64,000 nt of DNA from Psychrobacter immobilis (lineage in GTDB: Bacteria > Pseudomonadota > Gammaproteobacteria > Pseudomonadales > Moraxellaceae), in contig CAJHAA010000001.1 of NCBI GenBank assembly GCA_904846265.1, forward strand, positions 1 to 64,000, read 5' to 3'. The notes under the pieces were generated by a model. That model was given only the letters and a program-made list of their open reading frames with translations. It was not told the DNA's origin and made no database searches. The position numbers and the translations under genes were made by a program. This document shows, piece after piece, positions 37,538 to 47,080 of this stretch (position 1 is its first letter; every line of letters starts with the position of its first letter).

Positions 37538-39484
37538 TCAGTATCCAACGACTGCCGCATCGACGATGCGTGGGTCGGATGAGCCGTAGACACCATTTGG
37601 CGTGATCATAATCGACTGGGTTGAGCCCATGGCTGATTTTGGACTGACCGTATGACCCATTGACTCAAGCTTTTTAACCGTATCAATATTCAGTGCTTTT
37701 TCGACCCGAATCTCATCAGGCAGCCATTGGTCATGGATACGCGGTGCGTGAGTGGCCTCAGCAATATTCATATCATGATCGATGACATTCGAGATTATTT
37801 GGGTGACAGTGGTAATGATGCGGCTACCACCAGGGCTACCCGTGACGATATATGGTTTACTGTCTTTAAAGACAAGGGTCGGACTCATAGAAGATAATGG
37901 GCGTTTATTGGCTTCAACGGCATTTGCTTCACCGCCCAATAAGCCATAACCATTAGGCACACCCGGTTTGGCAGAAAAATCATCCATCTCATTATTCAAT
38001 AAAATACCCGTACCTTCAGCGACGAGACCCGTACCGTAAGAGAAGTTTAGCGTATAAGTATTGGCTATGGCATTGCCGTCTTTATCAACGATAGAGAAAT
38101 GCGTGGTCTGATCACTCTCATAGGGTAGAGGGTTGTTGGCTTTAATCGTCGAAGCTGGCGTGGCTTTGTCTGGATTGATTAAGGTGCGTAGTTTATCCGC
38201 ATAAGCCTGAGAAGCTAAACCGCTGGCAGGCACATCGATAAAGTCAGAATCACCTAAATACTCTGAGCGATCCGCATAAGCCAACTGCATTGCTTCAGCC
38301 ATTAAATGAATGGTTTGTGCGCTGTTTTGACCGTAGTCTTTTAGTGGATAACCTTCTAGGATATTTAAAATCTGCACGATATGAATACCACCAGAAGACG
38401 GTGGTGGCATGGAGACAATCTCATAACCACGATAATCGCCTTTGACTGGCTCGCGAGCGATGGCTTCATAGTTGGCTAAATCCTGTAAGCTCATGCTACC
38501 GCCAGCCTCATTGACCGCTTTGACCAACTTACTTGCGGTTTCTCCTTTATAGAATCCATCGGCGCCTTTTGCGGCAATCAGCTTAAGCGATTTTGCCAAT
38601 TCAGGCTGTTTTAAACGCTCACCGGGTTGATAGGCGCTGCCATCAGGTTTAAAGAATATCTTTTTGGTGCTTGGCCATTTTTGCATGCGATCGCTTAATG
38701 CTGTGAGTGACTCAGACAGACCCGCAGTCACCTCTATACCGTTCTCAGCTAAGGCAATTGCAGGTGCCATCACTTGTCCGCGGCTCATGGTGCCATGATC
38801 TTCTAACGCTTTAAGTAATCCTGCGACCGTTCCCGGTACGCCAACTGCTAGACCGTGATAACGAGACAAGTCGCTGACCGCATTGCCATCCTCATCGAGA
38901 TACATATCACGCGAGGCGCTACTCGGCGCTTTTTCACGGTAATCGAGTGCCACCGTTTTGCCTTGCTTGGCATCATAAATCATCATAAATCCACCACCAC
39001 CAATGTTGCCTGCGCGCGGCAAAGTTACTGCTAAGGCAAAGCCAACGGCGACGCCAGCATCAACCGCATTACCACCGTCTTTTAAAATCTTGAGTCCAAT
39101 ATCAGAGGCGAGGGCTTCTTGGGTGGCGACCATGCCGTTCTTTGCCCAAACAGGGTGATGAATCGCATCTTCAGAATAAATGGCTTGATCGGTATTGGCA
39201 TTGTTAATCGTGGAAGTGAGGGCAGTGGTTTTGGCTCTTGTCACACGCTGAGTTTCAGATATTACAGTAGGATTATCAGCCATAATCGCGAGATTGATGG
39301 CGCTAGTGTTAATCGATGTTTGGTTGATAGTAGTTGATTGATTGGTTGTCGGCTCAAGCGCGTGAGCAGATAGTGATACTAAAAATGTGCTACTGATTAA
39401 CAAAATAGCCGCTTTAATATTTGCTCTACCTTGAGGATTATTGTCAGCAGTGCGTATGTTGTTTTTTGATATAGAGGTTGGCAT
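37538..39484 (-). CDS. ggt: Gamma-glutamyltransferase
   Basis: Periplasmic Ntn-hydrolase that removes or transfers the gamma-glutamyl group of glutathione and related peptides. The 648-residue precursor has a basic N-terminus, a hydrophobic signal segment (AAILLISSTFLVSLSAHA) and a mature domain starting around HPVWAKNGMVATQ. The self-cleavage/nucleophile threonine is Thr476 in NTYTLN, giving large and small subunits. GSPGGSRI, which binds substrate, is intact. The ATG at 39484 (AAGGACTTTACA upstream) was preferred over an in-frame start 22 codons earlier. Confidence 0.94.
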   Translation of the reverse strand: MPTSISKNNIRTADNNPQGRANIKAAILLISSTFLVSLSAHALEPTTNQSTTINQTSINTSAINLAIMADNPTVISETQRVTRAKTTALTSTINNANTDQAIYSEDAIHHPVWAKNGMVATQEALASDIGLKILKDGGNAVDAGVAVGFALAVTLPRAGNIGGGGFMMIYDAKQGKTVALDYREKAPSSASRDMYLDEDGNAVSDLSRYHGLAVGVPGTVAGLLKALEDHGTMSRGQVMAPAIALAENGIEVTAGLSESLTALSDRMQKWPSTKKIFFKPDGSAYQPGERLKQPELAKSLKLIAAKGADGFYKGETASKLVKAVNEAGGSMSLQDLANYEAIAREPVKGDYRGYEIVSMPPPSSGGIHIVQILNILEGYPLKDYGQNSAQTIHLMAEAMQLAYADRSEYLGDSDFIDVPASGLASQAYADKLRTLINPDKATPASTIKANNPLPYESDQTTHFSIVDKDGNAIANTYTLNFSYGTGLVAEGTGILLNNEMDDFSAKPGVPNGYGLLGGEANAVEANKRPLSSMSPTLVFKDSKPYIVTGSPGGSRIITTVTQIISNVIDHDMNIAEATHAPRIHDQWLPDEIRVEKALNIDTVKKLESMGHTVSPKSAMGSTQSIMITPNGVYGSSDPRIVDAAVVGY

Positions 39485-39664
39485 TGTAAAGTCCTTTTTA
39501 CTTGGGCGAGAAAGCAGTAGTGAGAAAGTTGTTTTGTATAAAAAAACCAAAGTATTTTCTTAATAAATAGGTTCTAATATTACTAAATTGTAACGCATTG
39601 TGATATAAATAACGGTACTAATGTACACTAATTATAGACTGGCTATTTATACAAAGAGATTACT

Positions 39665-41644
39665 ATGTCATCAAATCATATTAATAATCATAATCGACAG
39701 CGCTACTCTGAGATGACGAGTCATCATTCGTCTATCAATAATAACGACCATGTATATCAGGTAGGTAAATTGACGTCTATCGCCTTGCTGGTTGGCACTA
39801 CGTCTCTGGCTCTTTTGGGCTGTCAATCAAGCCCAGCGGTATCGTCGACTGCGGCATCAAAAAGTATGATTGATTTTAGTACCGCTGATAGCGCGCAGAG
39901 CCAAGCACAAGGACGCGCATTTAATGCCAGCCTCACAGCCAAATCTGAGCGTTATCAGCAATTATTTTACCAAGAAAAATATCCCAATACGGACAATCAA
40001 GCCAAATCACATTTACTGGCAGCTATTCGTCAGCATTTGGCAACAGAACACGTATCAGTCGCGCAAGCCAATTATCAAGCCGTTCCTTTTATTGATCCAG
40101 ATAGTATCGATGCCGGTTCTAGTAGCTTGCTTAGAACAATTATAGAAGCCTATGCTTATAAGCCTGACGGTGACTATGATGAAAGTGATTATGAGGACAG
40201 GCAAACTGAGGCTATGGCAGAGTTAGCAGCGGTAAGTGCAGAGTCGAAGAAATGCAATGACAATGAGGACGATGACGCTTATGAAGTCTGTGTTGTAGAG
40301 GATGTTAACTATGACGAAAACGGTTATAGTCGCAGTGACTATCAATCAGAGAGTTACGGCGAAGGGAACTATGACACCGATGATTATGAATCAGACAGTG
40401 CTTTTTCAAAGTTATCAAAATTAAACCCAAAAAGCATGATAGAGCAGTATGAAGCCATACAAACGGCTAAACAACAACCAGAGGATGTAGAACAAGGTAG
40501 CCAATCAGCAACATCTACGGGCGTCATTGGTCAAATGCTGAGTATGTTCCATCGCACGCCGGAACAGATAGCCGCGTCAAATGTTTATCAATATCAGAAT
40601 TTAACGTTTAATAGTGTCAGTCAGTACAAACCCAAACAACGACAAATGCAAAGCGTCTATAGCTATGATTATGTGACACCGACGATTAGCTCATCTATAC
40701 AGATACCGCTAGCGTTCGATTTTAACCATAGTACAGTTACGGTAGACCCATCAGCAATCCTGCCTATCGTAGCATTGGTTAATCCTGAAAACACCCCTTT
40801 ACCTAACCAAATGGCCTCGCATACCGTTAGTTTTGGGTTGCCCGAGAGTATTACCGCGCAGCTACCGCCAGCAGTGCTTTATGATGCCGCCATCGCTGCC
40901 ATACAGAGCAGCATGGCAGAGCTAGCGCCCGAGCATTTTAGCGCGGTAGATATTCGCAGTGATGCCTTTGCCAAAGAAGTCGGGGCGAGTCGTGCGGTAA
41001 AAGTCTATTTTGGCAGCAAGCAAAGTGGTGAGATGATCGGCAAAACCCTAAAATACATGACAAAGTCGCTACAGGATTATGTCGATGCCAATCCACAGAA
41101 ATATCCTGATGGCGCTATGCTAAAAACTGCGCTTGCGAAAGTGCAGCTATACAATAAAGGCTACCAAAGTGCGGATGTAGGTTCGCTTTTGCAGCTAATT
41201 GAAGCCATCGGTCCGATCTCTTTTAATCAGATAAATTACTATTATTTAGACCGCTCAGATCGCCTGCTTGCTAAGCAGCAGCGGGTAAATATCGGTGGCG
41301 ATTTGATGGGTTCTACAACCAGCGTGCTAAACCAAATACGCTACGATAAAAGCAGTTTTAATAAACATGCACTAACGCCTTTATTGACCGAGTCTTTTGG
41401 CGCAAATGCTAAAGCCGCTATCGATGGCAATGCATGGATAGCAGAGCAACGCCAACAAAAAGACAGACTGCAAACGGCACGTGATGCCCGCTATGACTAT
41501 AGTGGGAGCAGTGATGATTACAATGATGATGACTATAGTAGCGATTATGCAGATGGTGATAGTGGCTATGAGGCAGCAGAATATGACACTGATATCGAAG
41601 ACGATGCCGCAGATGATGCTGACAACAGGGTAGACGATCAATAA
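39665..41644 (+). CDS. Large lipoprotein of unknown function
   Basis: Not recognised. The 659-residue protein has a hydrophobic segment (residues 36-52) ending in a lipobox LALLGC (Cys53) after an unusually long polar N-region of about 35 residues. An acidic Tyr/Asp/Glu-rich stretch spans about 165-245, a central domain follows (about 310-600), and the C-terminus is a Tyr/Asp/Ser-rich acidic tail of about 55 residues. It is 44 bp upstream of a second lipoprotein gene and divergent from ggt. The two lipoproteins share a general layout and may work together in the envelope. Confidence 0.7.
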   Translation: MSSNHINNHNRQRYSEMTSHHSSINNNDHVYQVGKLTSIALLVGTTSLALLGCQSSPAVSSTAASKSMIDFSTADSAQSQAQGRAFNASLTAKSERYQQLFYQEKYPNTDNQAKSHLLAAIRQHLATEHVSVAQANYQAVPFIDPDSIDAGSSSLLRTIIEAYAYKPDGDYDESDYEDRQTEAMAELAAVSAESKKCNDNEDDDAYEVCVVEDVNYDENGYSRSDYQSESYGEGNYDTDDYESDSAFSKLSKLNPKSMIEQYEAIQTAKQQPEDVEQGSQSATSTGVIGQMLSMFHRTPEQIAASNVYQYQNLTFNSVSQYKPKQRQMQSVYSYDYVTPTISSSIQIPLAFDFNHSTVTVDPSAILPIVALVNPENTPLPNQMASHTVSFGLPESITAQLPPAVLYDAAIAAIQSSMAELAPEHFSAVDIRSDAFAKEVGASRAVKVYFGSKQSGEMIGKTLKYMTKSLQDYVDANPQKYPDGAMLKTALAKVQLYNKGYQSADVGSLLQLIEAIGPISFNQINYYYLDRSDRLLAKQQRVNIGGDLMGSTTSVLNQIRYDKSSFNKHALTPLLTESFGANAKAAIDGNAWIAEQRQQKDRLQTARDARYDYSGSSDDYNDDDYSSDYADGDSGYEAAEYDTDIEDDAADDADNRVDDQ

Positions 41645-41688
41645 CGCTATCTTGTTATGTTCAAGCCCATATTTATTAAGGATAAAAA

Positions 41689-43326
41689 ATGAAAAAAGCA
41701 CATCAAATCATTGCAAGTCATCTTCCGTCAGCGAGCCTTGCGTCAGTTCTTAAGGGCAATCGCCTATTTGCTGGTGCGTTGGTCACAGGGGCATTATTGT
41801 TAACGGGCTGCCAATCTACCAGTCTTGACCAATCTAATGCTATGACTGCTAAGCAAACGCCAGCGGCAGCAAAGAAAGCGTTGGCGACGGCGTTACAGAA
41901 ACAGCGCCGACAGTCTTTTAGTTACCATAGCAATCTGGAGATCAGTAACGAGCAGCAGTTTAGTGATATTAATACTAAAATAGATGCTAAAGCGCCAGTC
42001 GCCTCAGGCTATATCGATGAATATTGCGAAGACACACACGATCAAGCGTATGCCGCATTAATTACCCAAGCAGAAGCGCAAAATAAAGATATTTTGGCGG
42101 CAGATTATGATGCTCAGCGAACGGTGCTCAAAGACACTTATCTTGAGTGTACGGATGCCTATGAGGCATGGGTAGAGGGTAAATATGATAGTGAAATCAC
42201 TGTGCCAGTATTTTACCAACAGTTATTTGACAATTACAACGACCGATCGACAGCGCAAGATATCAAAAAAGCAAAGTTGCTAGATGCTTATGTGCTAAAG
42301 CCGCTGTCTATCAATGCGCAAGGCGTTTATCAGCCAATGGCTGGCAAGGCGACGATGCTGGCGAGCATGCAGTATCAAGCACGCAATCATCAAAGCAGTA
42401 TCAATCAGCCAATTTATCTGGATTTGAAAAACGGTACTATTTATCTGTGGGCAGATAATTTTGCGATGTTTAATTCAGAGCTATTAGATGACAAGCTCGG
42501 CACAAAGTGGCGCAACAAATGGTTAAAGTTAGCCATTGATGATGGTACCTTACCCAAAGGCTTTGGTAGTGAGTTGATAAAAAGCCACTTTGCCGCGTTA
42601 GATGCCACATTTGATGCCGCACCTATTAGCCAGTTTGATTATGTTGCCCCTAATACGCTAGCCTCGCTCTCTCCCAAGTTACCCGCGCATCAGCTACCAG
42701 CAATGCTAGCAAGTAACCAAGTTATTCGCCGTGTACAAAGCGCTGAGAGTTATGAGCAGTTTTATCAAGATTATATGCGCATCATTTACGAGCGGATGAG
42801 TCAGCGATATCCAGAACTGGTCAAAGAAAGCGCGGCTGACGAGGTAGGCAACACAGATGCTGATAAATTTACCAGTAAAGCGTTAGTGCAGCAGATGCTA
42901 GCAATGATAAAGAGTGGCATGGACAGTGGCAGTGAGACAATAGAGGAAACAATGGCAGAGGCAAAAGACAAGACGGCAGAAAGTACAATGCTATCAAATG
43001 TAGATACGCAAGAGTTGTATGGATTTGATAAGCGTGGTCAGCTCAAATGGCAGCATATGCGCAGTGAGCTTCCGAGCGAAACCGCCGCTAGTAAGAACAT
43101 GGTCATAGATGTTTTGCAGCAGTATTCCGCTATCAGCGCCAAAAACATGGTATTTCCCAATTTACCAAATGACGTGCAAGTGCCTAATGCCAGTAATAGT
43201 ATTGATATGCGCGAGTATGGTAGCGAGTTGATGCAGTATTATCGTGATGGCAATGGTACTGCAATGGGTAAGATGATGTTTAGTGTCATGCCAATGGCTA
43301 AAGAGAAGTTTGGGGCGATTGAATAA
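41689..43326 (+). CDS. Second lipoprotein of unknown function
   Basis: Not recognised. The 545-residue protein has a signal peptide with lipobox ALLLTGC (Cys41). A helical region with several cysteines follows (YCEDTHDQ, LECTDAYEAW), then a predicted beta-rich part (PIYLDLKNGTIYLWADNFAMF, about 245-275) and a helical C-terminal half. AAGGATAAAAA precedes the ATG. The 44-bp gap from the upstream lipoprotein gene and the absence of a terminator between them point to one operon that ends at the terminator at 43391. Confidence 0.7.
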   Translation: MKKAHQIIASHLPSASLASVLKGNRLFAGALVTGALLLTGCQSTSLDQSNAMTAKQTPAAAKKALATALQKQRRQSFSYHSNLEISNEQQFSDINTKIDAKAPVASGYIDEYCEDTHDQAYAALITQAEAQNKDILAADYDAQRTVLKDTYLECTDAYEAWVEGKYDSEITVPVFYQQLFDNYNDRSTAQDIKKAKLLDAYVLKPLSINAQGVYQPMAGKATMLASMQYQARNHQSSINQPIYLDLKNGTIYLWADNFAMFNSELLDDKLGTKWRNKWLKLAIDDGTLPKGFGSELIKSHFAALDATFDAAPISQFDYVAPNTLASLSPKLPAHQLPAMLASNQVIRRVQSAESYEQFYQDYMRIIYERMSQRYPELVKESAADEVGNTDADKFTSKALVQQMLAMIKSGMDSGSETIEETMAEAKDKTAESTMLSNVDTQELYGFDKRGQLKWQHMRSELPSETAASKNMVIDVLQQYSAISAKNMVFPNLPNDVQVPNASNSIDMREYGSELMQYYRDGNGTAMGKMMFSVMPMAKEKFGAIE

Positions 43327-43390
43327 TTCAGTACGGCGCCAGAAAGATCTTTAAAATGACAGGTTTATTTGAATCTAAATATCTGGAACC

Positions 43391-43423
43391 AAAAAGCGCA
43401 CCGTTTATACGATGCGCTTTTTT
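43391..43423 (+). terminator. Terminator of the lipoprotein operon
   Basis: AAAAAGCGCA pairs with TGCGCTTTTTT around CCGTTTATACGA. It starts 64 bp after the second lipoprotein gene. Confidence 0.85.
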
Positions 43424-43487
43424 ATGTGTTCATAATCAGTCTTATAGGACATTCAGTATGAATGCAAAATAGCCTATTAATGACGAA

Positions 43488-44027
43488 TTACATGCCTTGA
43501 TGTGGTTTGCCATGCATTTTACCGTGCTCTGAGCCTTTATGACCTTTCGCTATTTTTTCAGCTTTTAATGTAGCAAGTTTTGCTCGTTGCTCAGCAGTCA
43601 ATACTTGAGAGATAGCATGTTGAGTCTGTACTCGCTCAATGAAGCGCTGCTTGGTTTTAGCCGCTTGCTGATCAGCTAAGCGATTAACTGCGGCTGTATT
43701 TAGAGTGCTACTATTAGTCAATGCTTGCATCTGTTGCTGCATTTGCGCCCGTTCCAATTTGTTTTTTGTACGGTCAGCTTTACGATCGCCGTGTTGTGCT
43801 TGCATGATGGCTTTGATTTGCGCTTGTTGCGTTGCTGTTAGATCTAGTTGCGACATTGGACCTCTCATGCCGCCTTTTTTCATACCACCTTTTTTCATGC
43901 CATCTTTATGCTGCATTTTACTGGTCGTTGGTGTGGTATCAGTGGTTGCATTAACACTGGTACAAGCTGTTACGGTGAAAATGCTAAACATTGCTAATAC
44001 TGAGCCCATTAATAATTTTTTCATCAT
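43488..44027 (-). CDS. CpxP/Spy-like periplasmic LTxxQ protein
   Basis: A 179-residue envelope protein of the Spy/CpxP family, which bind misfolded proteins and, in CpxP, dampen the Cpx sensor. Two LTxxQ motifs are visible, LTATQQ near residue 64 and LTAEQR near residue 143. The signal segment ends VTACTS, so it may be a lipoprotein (Cys22). The N- and C-terminal regions are rich in Met, His, Lys and Gly (MKKGGMKKGGM, GKMHGKPHQGM), suggesting metal binding. It is transcribed divergently from a CpxR/CpxA-like pair, as cpxP is in E. coli. Confidence 0.8.
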   Translation of the reverse strand: MMKKLLMGSVLAMFSIFTVTACTSVNATTDTTPTTSKMQHKDGMKKGGMKKGGMRGPMSQLDLTATQQAQIKAIMQAQHGDRKADRTKNKLERAQMQQQMQALTNSSTLNTAAVNRLADQQAAKTKQRFIERVQTQHAISQVLTAEQRAKLATLKAEKIAKGHKGSEHGKMHGKPHQGM

Positions 44028-44291
44028 CGTTACCTTAATTTATGGTGCATACGTTATTGGTTGCGAAAAAGTCAGTTTTTATCTGATCAGCTTATGAATG
44101 CTAAGTGTCCCGGATAGCCACTATCCATCACAGCTTGTTATCAGTATTTGTCGCTGATAGACGCTATATTACGACAGTTAGAGGTTACGAACATTTATGA
44201 AGTATTAAGAAAGGTAACGTTTATAGCGAATCGATAAGCAATTGACTGATAATATGGCTCATAAAGCGATTTAACGCTTAAGGAGAAAGAT

Positions 44292-44990
44292 GTGCCAAAC
44301 ATACTACTAGGCGATGATGACGAAGAGTTGACCCAGTTATTACAAGAATACTTGCACAATCATGGGGTGACATGCGACTGCGTTCACGATGGTGAGGCTG
44401 TCATACAGAAACTCAAAACTGCGAGCAATAATGTGCTTAATGGTACTGCTGCTTACGACCTTTTAGTGCTAGATATTATGATGCCAAAAATCGATGGATT
44501 GAGTGTCTTGCGTCAATTGCCCAATATCAGTGATATCCCTGTCATTATGCTGACCGCAAAAGGGGAGGAGATTGATCGTATCATTGGGCTTGAACTTGGT
44601 GCTGATGATTATATTACCAAACCCTGCAATCCTAGAGAACTGCTGGCACGTATTAATGCCGTCATCAAACGTACTAGCGCAGCGACATCAGAGCATACGC
44701 CGCTACCAGAGAGCCGTTTGCATCTGGATCAAAACCAGCGGCTTTGTCAGATAGATGGCATAGAACTACAAGTGACGGGGACAGAATTTGATTTACTGGT
44801 TGCGCTACTGAAACAAAAAGGTGAGGTGGTGAGCAAAGCGTGGCTGTCAGAGCATGTTTTACAACGTGAATTACAACCCTTCGACCGTAGCCTTGATGTG
44901 CATGTCTCACGACTCCGCAAAAAACTCCAACCTTTTCATGATGAGCCGATCAAAGCGGTTCGTGGTAAAGGTTATCAGCTGGTATTGTAA
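44292..44990 (+). CDS. cpxR: OmpR-family response regulator, CpxR-like
   Basis: A 232-residue DNA-binding regulator. The receiver domain has the acidic pocket GDDDEE, phospho-acceptor Asp61 in LVLDIMMP and the conserved Lys in YITKPC. A winged-helix domain follows (VTGTEFDLLVALL, PFDRSLDVHVSRLRKKL, AVRGKGYQLVL). By eye it is closest to E. coli CpxR, which controls envelope stress genes. It starts with GTG, supported by AGGAGAAAGAT just upstream. Its stop overlaps the kinase start by one base (TAATG). Confidence 0.85.
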   Translation: MPNILLGDDDEELTQLLQEYLHNHGVTCDCVHDGEAVIQKLKTASNNVLNGTAAYDLLVLDIMMPKIDGLSVLRQLPNISDIPVIMLTAKGEEIDRIIGLELGADDYITKPCNPRELLARINAVIKRTSAATSEHTPLPESRLHLDQNQRLCQIDGIELQVTGTEFDLLVALLKQKGEVVSKAWLSEHVLQRELQPFDRSLDVHVSRLRKKLQPFHDEPIKAVRGKGYQLVL

Positions 44991-46663
44991 TGATGGACTC
45001 ATCGATGAACGCTTCCAAGAAAGCTATTAACCATAAAATGCTTAAGCAAACACCAAAGTTTAAAGTGCGAATCACACTATTTTGGCGTTTGTTTCTAAGT
45101 CTATTATTAACAATTATAATCACCTCTATTTTATCGATCATGGTGGAGCGTTGGCTGGTTGAAAAAGCATTAACGGCTCGCATGAACGTACAAATTGATA
45201 GTTTATTGATTAAGCGTCAAGAAATGGTTGAGGCATTAAGAGCGGGTGATTTAAGTACAGTTAAGCAGATGTATCGTCAGGACCGTCAACTCATGAATCA
45301 GATAAGAGTTTACGATGAAGAAGGGGCGATTATATTTCCGCGTTATCGCAATAGAGATGAGCGTAGGCAAAAAGGTATGCAGGGTAGTCGGCGTGAAGTA
45401 GATCAACTATCAATACAACCCTCAATGCAATCAATGGCAGCTCAGCCCAATGTGGACAATAACAGGACTAATAGTCACGATAATAATAATAATAAAATGT
45501 CGAATGATAAGTCGTCATTCTTAAACCATATTCTGCAACCGATGATGCCAAATAGCGCTACGCTAGCTGATTTCGACAGTCGCCCTGAGCTGGCTGATGT
45601 GACGGTCGTCTTACCAGATGAGCAGTCTGTCATTATACAATTACGTCCGCATTTGCGTTTTGCTGATGTTATGGCGCTGCAACGTGGCAATTTTCCCATA
45701 CGTTTGCTATTTATTCTCGTTTTTAGCGTCTTGGTTTGTATTTGGCTGAGCCGTACAATGACTCAGCGTATCCGCCGTGTACAAAATACCGTACACCGTA
45801 TGATTGATGGCGATTATCAGACCCATCCAGACCTATCAAAAATGGGAGATGATGAGCTTGGTTTACTCGCGAAAGATGTGGCTAAACTATCAAAACGGTT
45901 GGCTGAGAGTGAGCTGGCACGCAAACAGATGCTCAGTGATATCTCGCACGAGCTACGATCGCCACTGGCACGTCTAGACGTTGCGACTGAGCTGACTCGC
46001 GACTTTGCACCGAATGCCAGTCGTTATCTCGACCGTATAGATAAAGAGTCGGCGCGGATGAATGAGTTGATTGAGCAAATCATTCATATTCAATCTCTAC
46101 AAATGCAGCAATATACGATCGACAATATAGAAAACGAAGTGGTTGATATTTCTGACATCATCAGTGAAATTGGACAAGACGTTTGCTTTGAGTTTCAGCA
46201 TAAAAACGTGCGTTGGCAATGGCAGCCGAGTCATGCATTGGTGGCAGACGCTTCATCTACCACTGATTCAACAACGCCTTGGACAGTGCTTGGCAATCAA
46301 GAACAGCTGCATAGTGCGCTTGAGAATGTCATTCGTAATGCTTTTATGCATACGGCCTCTGATTCAACAGTCATTGCTGACATTAAAAAAGTGGAGATGG
46401 AGGGCAATAAGCCTGCACTTCAAATCAGCATCACAGACGAGGGTGGTGGCATCGCGGATAATGACTTGGCGCGTATTTTTCAGCCCTTTGTACGGCTTGA
46501 CTCGGCTCGCCATCGTGAAACGGGGGGTTATGGTTTGGGGCTGGCAATCGTTCATGCCGTGGTAATGGCACACAAGGGTCAGATTCATGTCTATAATCGC
46601 CAAGATGATATCCAAGGGCTGGTGATGCAAATAACATTGCCTGTTAACTCTGAAGGGGACTAA
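44990..46663 (+). CDS. cpxA: Sensor histidine kinase, CpxA-like
   Basis: Membrane sensor of 557 residues partnering the regulator upstream. It has transmembrane helix 1 (about 32-52), a periplasmic domain of about 180 residues including an Asn-rich low-complexity stretch, transmembrane helix 2 (about 235-255), HAMP, the H-box with phospho-accepting His320 in DISHELRSPLARLD, the N-box ENVIRNAFMH and the ATP-lid GGYGLGLAI. The periplasmic part is longer than in CpxA of E. coli. The next annotated feature is the adhesin, so co-regulation of surface proteins is plausible but unproven. Confidence 0.85.
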   Translation: MMDSSMNASKKAINHKMLKQTPKFKVRITLFWRLFLSLLLTIIITSILSIMVERWLVEKALTARMNVQIDSLLIKRQEMVEALRAGDLSTVKQMYRQDRQLMNQIRVYDEEGAIIFPRYRNRDERRQKGMQGSRREVDQLSIQPSMQSMAAQPNVDNNRTNSHDNNNNKMSNDKSSFLNHILQPMMPNSATLADFDSRPELADVTVVLPDEQSVIIQLRPHLRFADVMALQRGNFPIRLLFILVFSVLVCIWLSRTMTQRIRRVQNTVHRMIDGDYQTHPDLSKMGDDELGLLAKDVAKLSKRLAESELARKQMLSDISHELRSPLARLDVATELTRDFAPNASRYLDRIDKESARMNELIEQIIHIQSLQMQQYTIDNIENEVVDISDIISEIGQDVCFEFQHKNVRWQWQPSHALVADASSTTDSTTPWTVLGNQEQLHSALENVIRNAFMHTASDSTVIADIKKVEMEGNKPALQISITDEGGGIADNDLARIFQPFVRLDSARHRETGGYGLGLAIVHAVVMAHKGQIHVYNRQDDIQGLVMQITLPVNSEGD

Positions 46664-47080
46664 GAGCAGCATAAAGTGGCGAACACGCGCTTAAAACATC
46701 TCTAAAGTGTGTGTATAAGCGTGTGTTTTATTAAGTTTCAAAGCGGATTATTTCAAAAAAGTGGGAGCATTCAATATAAGCAAGGAGCAAAAAACATCTA
46801 TATATTCATTTTTTGTTATATAATTGGATGAACGGTAATAAATGCCCGATGAGCGGCATTGTCTCTCTCTATATATTCGGTAATACTAATATATAGAGAG
46901 AGCGATTAGGGATTTTCAAGATAAAAAGTGTTAGTTGTTGGTTAACAAGATAAATAATGAACAAAAAACATTTAATCGTTATCCGCCGATAACGTGTTTT
47001 ATTTTGTGATATCGACTCTCTGCAAGATGGATATTATCTCTGATTTTTAAATCTGACCAGTCTGTAAGGGAGTGCACACT
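46664..47080. promoter_or_regulatory. Leader region of the autotransporter adhesin, with hairpin
   Basis: About 415 bp before the adhesin start. It holds a perfect -10 box TATAAT at 46819-46824 (no good -35) and, 40 bp downstream, a perfect 15-bp stem CTCTCTCTATATATT/AATATATAGAGAGAG at 46863-46902 with a 10-nt loop. No T-run follows the stem, so it may act in the 5' untranslated RNA rather than as a terminator. AAGGGAG at 47067-47073 is the ribosome site. Confidence 0.5.

Noticed and set aside
44028..44291. CpxR box (GTAAA-N5-GTAAA) between the Spy-like gene and the response regulator
   Set aside because: Only a single GTAAC and an inverted GTTAC were found; spacing and sequence do not match the consensus.
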